DNA of 64,000 nucleotides. Origin: an uncultured Eubacteriales bacterium. GTDB taxonomy: Bacteria > Bacillota > Clostridia > Oscillospirales > Oscillospiraceae. Below the pieces are notes generated by a model. The model was not told the origin of the DNA and searched no databases. It saw only the letters and a list, made by a program, of their open reading frames with translations. Made by a program: the position numbers and the translations under genes. Where the stretch lies: positions 1 through 64,000 of the forward strand of contig URPA01000002.1 of assembly GCA_900549545.1 (NCBI GenBank), in the 5' to 3' direction. This document shows positions 60,061 to 64,000 of this stretch, in pieces (the first letter of the stretch is position 1; every line of letters starts with the position of its first letter).

Positions 60061-61980
60061 TTAATCCTCCTTCACCTGCAAGAGGCCGCCCGCGAGCAGT
60101 ATGCGCTGCTGACGCGCCGTGAAATCGCAGACGAGCTCAATGTCCCCGGCCGGGGCGTGGAGCAGCATATGCCCGGTTTTCAAGCCCTCAAAAATGCCGG
60201 AAATGCTCAGGCTGTCGTCCTGATTGAGCCTGTCATAGTCACTTTCATTCTTAAAGCGCAGGGGCAGGATACCGGCGTTTATGAGGTTTGCCTCGTGGAT
60301 TCGGGCAAAGCTCTTCGCCACCACCGCGCGCACGCCCAGATACAGCGGCACGAGCGCCGCGTGCTCTCTCGAGGAGCCCTGGCCGTAGTTAAGCCCGCCC
60401 ACAATGACGCTCTGCCCGGCGGCCTTCGCGCGCTCGGGGAAGCTCTCATCGCAGACCGTGAAGCAGAACTCCGACATCTTTGGGATGTTTGAGCGGTAGG
60501 GCAGAATCTTCGCCCCGGCGGGCATGATGTGGTCGGTCGTGATGTTATCGCCCACCTTGAGGGTGAGATTCGCGCTTATGCTGTCCGTCAAGGGCGCGCC
60601 CTTGGGAAATTCCTTGATGTTCGGCCCGCGCAGCACCTCCACCGCCGCCGCTTCACCGGCGGGAGCCGGGGGGATGATGCCGCCGTCGTCTATCTTGAAG
60701 CTCTCGGGCATGTCAATGCTGAGCGCCGCCATGCCAAGGGTTGTGGGGTCGGTGATATGGCCGGTGATGGCCGAGGCCACCGCCGTCTCCGGGGAGACAA
60801 GGTATACCTGCGCGTCCTTTGTGCCGCTGCGGCCAAGGAAGTTGCGGTTGAAGGTGCGCAGGCTGACGCCGCCGGAATTGGGAGAGAAGCCCATACCGAT
60901 GCACGGCCCGCAGGCGCACTCCAGAAGCCGCGCGCCGGAGGCGAGGATATCCGACAGTGCCCCGCAGTCGGAGAGCATCGTCAGCACCTGCCGCGAGCCG
61001 GGGGAGACGGACATGCTCACATCCAGGGAAACCCTCTGCCCCTTGAGCATTGCCGCCGCGGTCAGCATATCGCGCAGAGAGGAATTTGTGCAGGAGCCGA
61101 TGCAGACCTGGTCGACCTTTATATCCGAAAGCTCACGCACGGGGCGGACATTGTCCGGCATATGCGGGCAGGCCGCCAGCGGCTCAAGCTTATCAAGGTT
61201 GATTTCAATAACTCGCTCATACCGCGCGTCGGCGTCCGGGGCGAGAGGCTGATAGTCCCGCTCCCTGCCCTGCGCCTTCAAAAACGCGCGGGTCTGCTCA
61301 TCAGAGGGGAAAACCGAGCTTGTCGCGCCAAGCTCCGCGCCCATGTTGGTTATGGTGGCCCGCTGAGGCACGGTCAGGCCGGCAATGCCGGTGCCGCCCC
61401 ACTCGATAACCTTGCCGACGCCGCCCTTAACGCCCAGAATACGCAGCAGCTCAAGGGAGATGTCCTTCGCCGAGACGAAGGGCCGCAGTGCGCCTTTAAG
61501 CTCGACCTTGATAACGGCGGGCATATTGATGTAATACGGCAGGCCACCCATAGCGGCGGCAACGTCCATACCGCCCGCGCCAAAGGCCAGCGCGCCCAGG
61601 CCCCCGGCTGTGGGGGTGTGGCTGTCGGAGCCGATGAGGGTCATCCCCGGGATGCCGAAGCGCTCTAAATGCACCTGATGGCAGATGCCGTTGCCCGGGC
61701 GGGAAAACCAGATGCCGTGCTTCTTGGCGACGGACTGGATATAGCGGTGGTCGTCCGCGTTTTCAAAGCCCGATTGCAGGGTGTTGTGGTCGACATAGGC
61801 GACAGAGCGCTTGGTCTTGACCTGCTCCACGCCCATGGATTCAAATTCAAGATAGGCCATAGTTCCCGTGGCGTCCTGAGTCAAAGTCTGGTCGATATTT
61901 AGGGCAATCTCCGCCCCCTGCTCCATCTTGCCGGAGACAAGGTGCGCTTTTATGATTTTTTCTGTAATATTCAAACCCAT
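60061..61980 (-). CDS. acnA: Aconitate hydratase (clostridial short type)
   Basis: The 639-residue product carries the 4Fe-4S ligands Cys297 (IGSCTNSS), Cys357 and Cys360 (ACGPCIGMG), HTPTAGGLGALAFGAGGMDVAAAMGG near residue 121, and a fused swivel domain at the C-terminus (GDNITTDHIMPAGAKILPYRSNIPKM; GLNYGQGSSREHAAL). The length is that of the compact aconitases common in clostridia, related to LeuC/LeuD fusions, so homoaconitase is a remote alternative. It starts 2 bases after the GntR regulator gene. Confidence 0.92.
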   Translation of the reverse strand: MGLNITEKIIKAHLVSGKMEQGAEIALNIDQTLTQDATGTMAYLEFESMGVEQVKTKRSVAYVDHNTLQSGFENADDHRYIQSVAKKHGIWFSRPGNGICHQVHLERFGIPGMTLIGSDSHTPTAGGLGALAFGAGGMDVAAAMGGLPYYINMPAVIKVELKGALRPFVSAKDISLELLRILGVKGGVGKVIEWGGTGIAGLTVPQRATITNMGAELGATSSVFPSDEQTRAFLKAQGRERDYQPLAPDADARYERVIEINLDKLEPLAACPHMPDNVRPVRELSDIKVDQVCIGSCTNSSLRDMLTAAAMLKGQRVSLDVSMSVSPGSRQVLTMLSDCGALSDILASGARLLECACGPCIGMGFSPNSGGVSLRTFNRNFLGRSGTKDAQVYLVSPETAVASAITGHITDPTTLGMAALSIDMPESFKIDDGGIIPPAPAGEAAAVEVLRGPNIKEFPKGAPLTDSISANLTLKVGDNITTDHIMPAGAKILPYRSNIPKMSEFCFTVCDESFPERAKAAGQSVIVGGLNYGQGSSREHAALVPLYLGVRAVVAKSFARIHEANLINAGILPLRFKNESDYDRLNQDDSLSISGIFEGLKTGHMLLHAPAGDIELVCDFTARQQRILLAGGLLQVKED

Positions 61981-61982
61981 TT

Positions 61983-62648
61983 CTAATTCTCCAAATTCAT
62001 CATGCTTTTTCTCGCGTTTATTGCGTGGCGCTGCGCCACTTCATCCGCTTTGTCACCGTCACGCTCGGCGAGGGCGGTGTAAATCTCCTTATGCTCGTCG
62101 ATGGACATTGCAGCGCGGCGCTGTCTTGAGAGCGATGACATGCGGTATTTCGCCATTTTCCTGTGCACGGAGCAGAGCACCTCCGCCAGCATGCGGCTGC
62201 CGCTGCCCTGGTACAACAGCTCGTGAAACTGCGAATCGAGCTCATAGAGCTTGGCGGAGTATTCATCCCCATCCTTGGCGACGTAAAACTCCTGAAGCTC
62301 AACGATCTCCTTCATGTCCTTGAGCTCATCGTCGCTCATATTCTCAGCGGCGCGGCGGGCGGCAAGCCCGTCAAGCCTGATGCGGATATCATACATATCA
62401 AGCATATCCTCTTTCGATATGCCCAGCACCATCACGCCCCGGCCACACTCCTGCACGATGTTCTCCTGCTGAAGGCGGCGTATCGCCTCGCGCACCGGCG
62501 TGCGGCTGACGCCCATCTCGGAGGACAGGCGCAGCTCACTCAAAAGCTCGCCCCGGGGGTATTTTCCGGAGATAATGTCCCGCTCGAGCTGTTCAAACAC
62601 CTGATCGGCGATTGAAATGCTCCTGTGGTCATGCTTAATCTGGTTCAT
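61983..62648 (-). CDS. GntR-family (FadR/FCD-type) transcriptional regulator
   Basis: The 221-residue product has an N-terminal winged helix (residues about 10-75; LLSELRLSSEMGVSRTPVREAIRRLQQENIV) and a helical FCD ligand-binding domain (residues about 85-215) with acidic and histidine residues (DSQFHELL, HKEIYTALAERD) that bind a metal and a carboxylate ligand. It lies inside the citrate operon, overlapping the synthase gene by 4 bases, and is likely an autoregulator of the citrate-to-2-oxoglutarate branch. Confidence 0.88.
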   Translation of the reverse strand: MNQIKHDHRSISIADQVFEQLERDIISGKYPRGELLSELRLSSEMGVSRTPVREAIRRLQQENIVQECGRGVMVLGISKEDMLDMYDIRIRLDGLAARRAAENMSDDELKDMKEIVELQEFYVAKDGDEYSAKLYELDSQFHELLYQGSGSRMLAEVLCSVHRKMAKYRMSSLSRQRRAAMSIDEHKEIYTALAERDGDKADEVAQRHAINARKSMMNLEN

Positions 62649-63997
62649 GCCTTCACCTCCACGCCCTGTTTTTTGATGCGCTGCGTCTCTCTGTCAAGCT
62701 CCTCATCGGATATGGACGTTGTGCGCCCCGCGGCATACTGGGCGTCGACCCACTCCTTAAGCTCCGCCACCAGCGGGGAGTGCTTATCTGCCTTGTCGTC
62801 ACCACGCAGGCGGTAGAAGCGGTTGAGCCAGCAGGCTATACCCGCGAGGCCGGAATTTGCGCTCACGGCCACGGCCGCCGGGCGGGAGAGCAGCTTTTCA
62901 GTGTCAAAGATGTTGTATATCTCCTCGTCCTTCATCATGCCGTCAGCGTGGATGCCCGCGCGGGTCACGTTGAAGCTGCGGCCGACAAAGGGCGTCATGG
63001 GCGGGATGTTATAGCCCATCTCATGCTCAAAATAGTCGGCAATCTCGGTTATCGCGGTGGTGTCCATCCCGTCGAGTGAGCCGCGCAGGGAGGCGTATTC
63101 AAACACCATCGCCTCAAGCGGCACGTTGCCGGTGCGCTCCCCTATGCCGAGCAGCGAGCAGTTGACGCCGCTTGCGCCATAGAGCCACGCGGTTGCGGCG
63201 TTGGAGACGGCCTTATAAAAGTCGTTATGCCCGTGCCACTCAAGATACTCGCTCTCGACGCCGGAGTAGTGCTGCAAGCCGTAGATTATGCCCGGCACAC
63301 TGCGGGGCAGGGCCACCTCGGTATAGGGCACACCGTAGCCCATGGTGTCACAGGCGCGGATGCGCACGGGGATGCCCGCATCCTCGGAAAGCTCCATCAG
63401 GGCGTTGACAAAGGGGACAACAAAGCCGTAAAAGTCGGCCCTTGTGATATCCTCAAGATGGCAGCGGGGCATGACCCCCGCGTCAAAAGCGTCCTTAACG
63501 GCGGCAAGGTAGTGCTCCATGGCCTGGGCGCGGGTCATCTTGAGCTTCTTGAAAATATGATAGTCGCTGCACGATACCAGCATTCCCGTCTCCCTGATGC
63601 CAAGCTCACGCACGCGCTTGAAATCCTCGCGGTTTGCCCTTATCCATGTGGTTATCTCCGGAAAACGCAGGCCCAGCGCCATGCAGCGCTCTATGGCCTC
63701 CAAATCGCGCTTGCTGTAAATGAAAAACTCCGTCTGCCGGATGAGCCCATAGGGCCCGCCAAGGCGGGACATGAGCTTATAAAGGTGCTCAATCTGCTCG
63801 GGCGTGTAGGGATTTACAGACTGCTGCCCGTCACGAAAGCTGGTGTCGGTTATCCAGATATCCTCGGGCATGGACATGGGCACGCGCCGGTGGTTAAAGG
63901 CAACCTTCGGCACCTCCTCATAGCTATACACATCCCGGTACAGCACGGGGTCCTTCACGTCCTGAAGGGTGTATTTATAATCGTTCTCCTCCAACAA
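62645..63997 (-). CDS. Re-citrate synthase / isopropylmalate-synthase-like enzyme, 5' end at window edge
   Basis: The visible 450 residues form a DRE-TIM metallolyase of the LeuA group: the metal and substrate motif ITDTSFRDGQQSVNP near residue 50, ARACDTMGYGVPY-like ACDTMGYGVPYTE, the HGHND metal ligands and NCSLLGIGERTGNVPLEAM. With aconitase and isocitrate dehydrogenase downstream it is most likely the Re-face citrate synthase known from Clostridium kluyveri and many gut clostridia, not a leucine enzyme. The frame is open to the window edge; a TTG at 63997 could be the start, but residues may be missing. Confidence 0.8.
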   Translation of the reverse strand: MLEENDYKYTLQDVKDPVLYRDVYSYEEVPKVAFNHRRVPMSMPEDIWITDTSFRDGQQSVNPYTPEQIEHLYKLMSRLGGPYGLIRQTEFFIYSKRDLEAIERCMALGLRFPEITTWIRANREDFKRVRELGIRETGMLVSCSDYHIFKKLKMTRAQAMEHYLAAVKDAFDAGVMPRCHLEDITRADFYGFVVPFVNALMELSEDAGIPVRIRACDTMGYGVPYTEVALPRSVPGIIYGLQHYSGVESEYLEWHGHNDFYKAVSNAATAWLYGASGVNCSLLGIGERTGNVPLEAMVFEYASLRGSLDGMDTTAITEIADYFEHEMGYNIPPMTPFVGRSFNVTRAGIHADGMMKDEEIYNIFDTEKLLSRPAAVAVSANSGLAGIACWLNRFYRLRGDDKADKHSPLVAELKEWVDAQYAAGRTTSISDEELDRETQRIKKQGVEVKA

Positions 63998-64000
63998 ATT

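Noticed and set aside
62645..63997. 2-isopropylmalate synthase of leucine biosynthesis
   Set aside because: No leuB, leuC or leuD pair is nearby; the operon contains full-length aconitase and isocitrate dehydrogenase, which fits citrate better.

Overview
The window reads as a chromosomal segment of an anaerobic, fairly high-GC clostridial Firmicute, most likely an uncultured gut member of the Oscillospiraceae/Ruminococcaceae group. This is inferred from Gram-positive housekeeping synteny (nusB-xseA-xseB-ispA-dxs-tlyA-nadK-argR-recN), Gls24/Asp23, RNase J, an apparent Re-type citrate synthase operon, and strong GGAGG Shine-Dalgarno sites. No rRNA, tRNA, CRISPR array, transposase, integrase or phage gene was seen.

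Layout. 1-6.3 kb: edge-truncated acidic protein, RlmB, a rhomboid-like membrane protein, ArsC/Spx-like protein, RNase J, RecR, Rpe. 6.5-12 kb: TRAP transporter operon (dctP-dctQ-dctM) with a patatin and an SGNH hydrolase, divergent from a DeoR regulator. 12.2-16.1 kb: XpaC-TelA-small membrane protein-TPM operon, then YbaK. 16.2-30.1 kb: mostly minus-strand housekeeping genes (tyrS to a metallo-beta-lactamase-fold protein and an SDR). 30.3-32.7 kb: MATE, DUF364-type and a small membrane protein. 32.7-43.4 kb: an 11-gene minus-strand surface-glycan locus with four sugar-transfer-associated ATP-grasp enzymes, a TupA-like ATP-grasp, two GT2 glycosyltransferases, a pyruvyltransferase, UDP-glucose dehydrogenase, and a sodium:solute symporter with a 37-residue partner gene.

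43.8-57.8 kb is the highlight: a bile-acid 7-alpha-dehydroxylation (bai) locus. One wing runs leftwards (baiCD, baiE, a BaiA-like SDR). The other runs rightwards (baiH, an AraC regulator with two DNA-binding domains, a sensor-only cupin paralogue, a BaiA-like SDR, baiB, baiG, baiF). All six enzyme types used to reconstitute cholate-to-deoxycholate conversion are present (BaiB, BaiA, BaiCD, BaiE, BaiF, BaiH), plus the importer BaiG. The order differs from the single Clostridium scindens operon. An AT-rich 577-bp divergent control region carries an 11-bp inverted repeat that looks like an operator, and two copies of one composite repeat in opposite orientation bracket baiA-E-CD-H.

57.9-64 kb: an LCP-like membrane protein, then a leftward operon for Re-citrate synthase, GntR regulator, aconitase and isocitrate dehydrogenase, which would supply 2-oxoglutarate through the oxidative half of the TCA cycle.

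Identifications rest on reading motifs and on recalled family sequences; no database search was run. Whether this bai arrangement has been reported before cannot be judged from the sequence.
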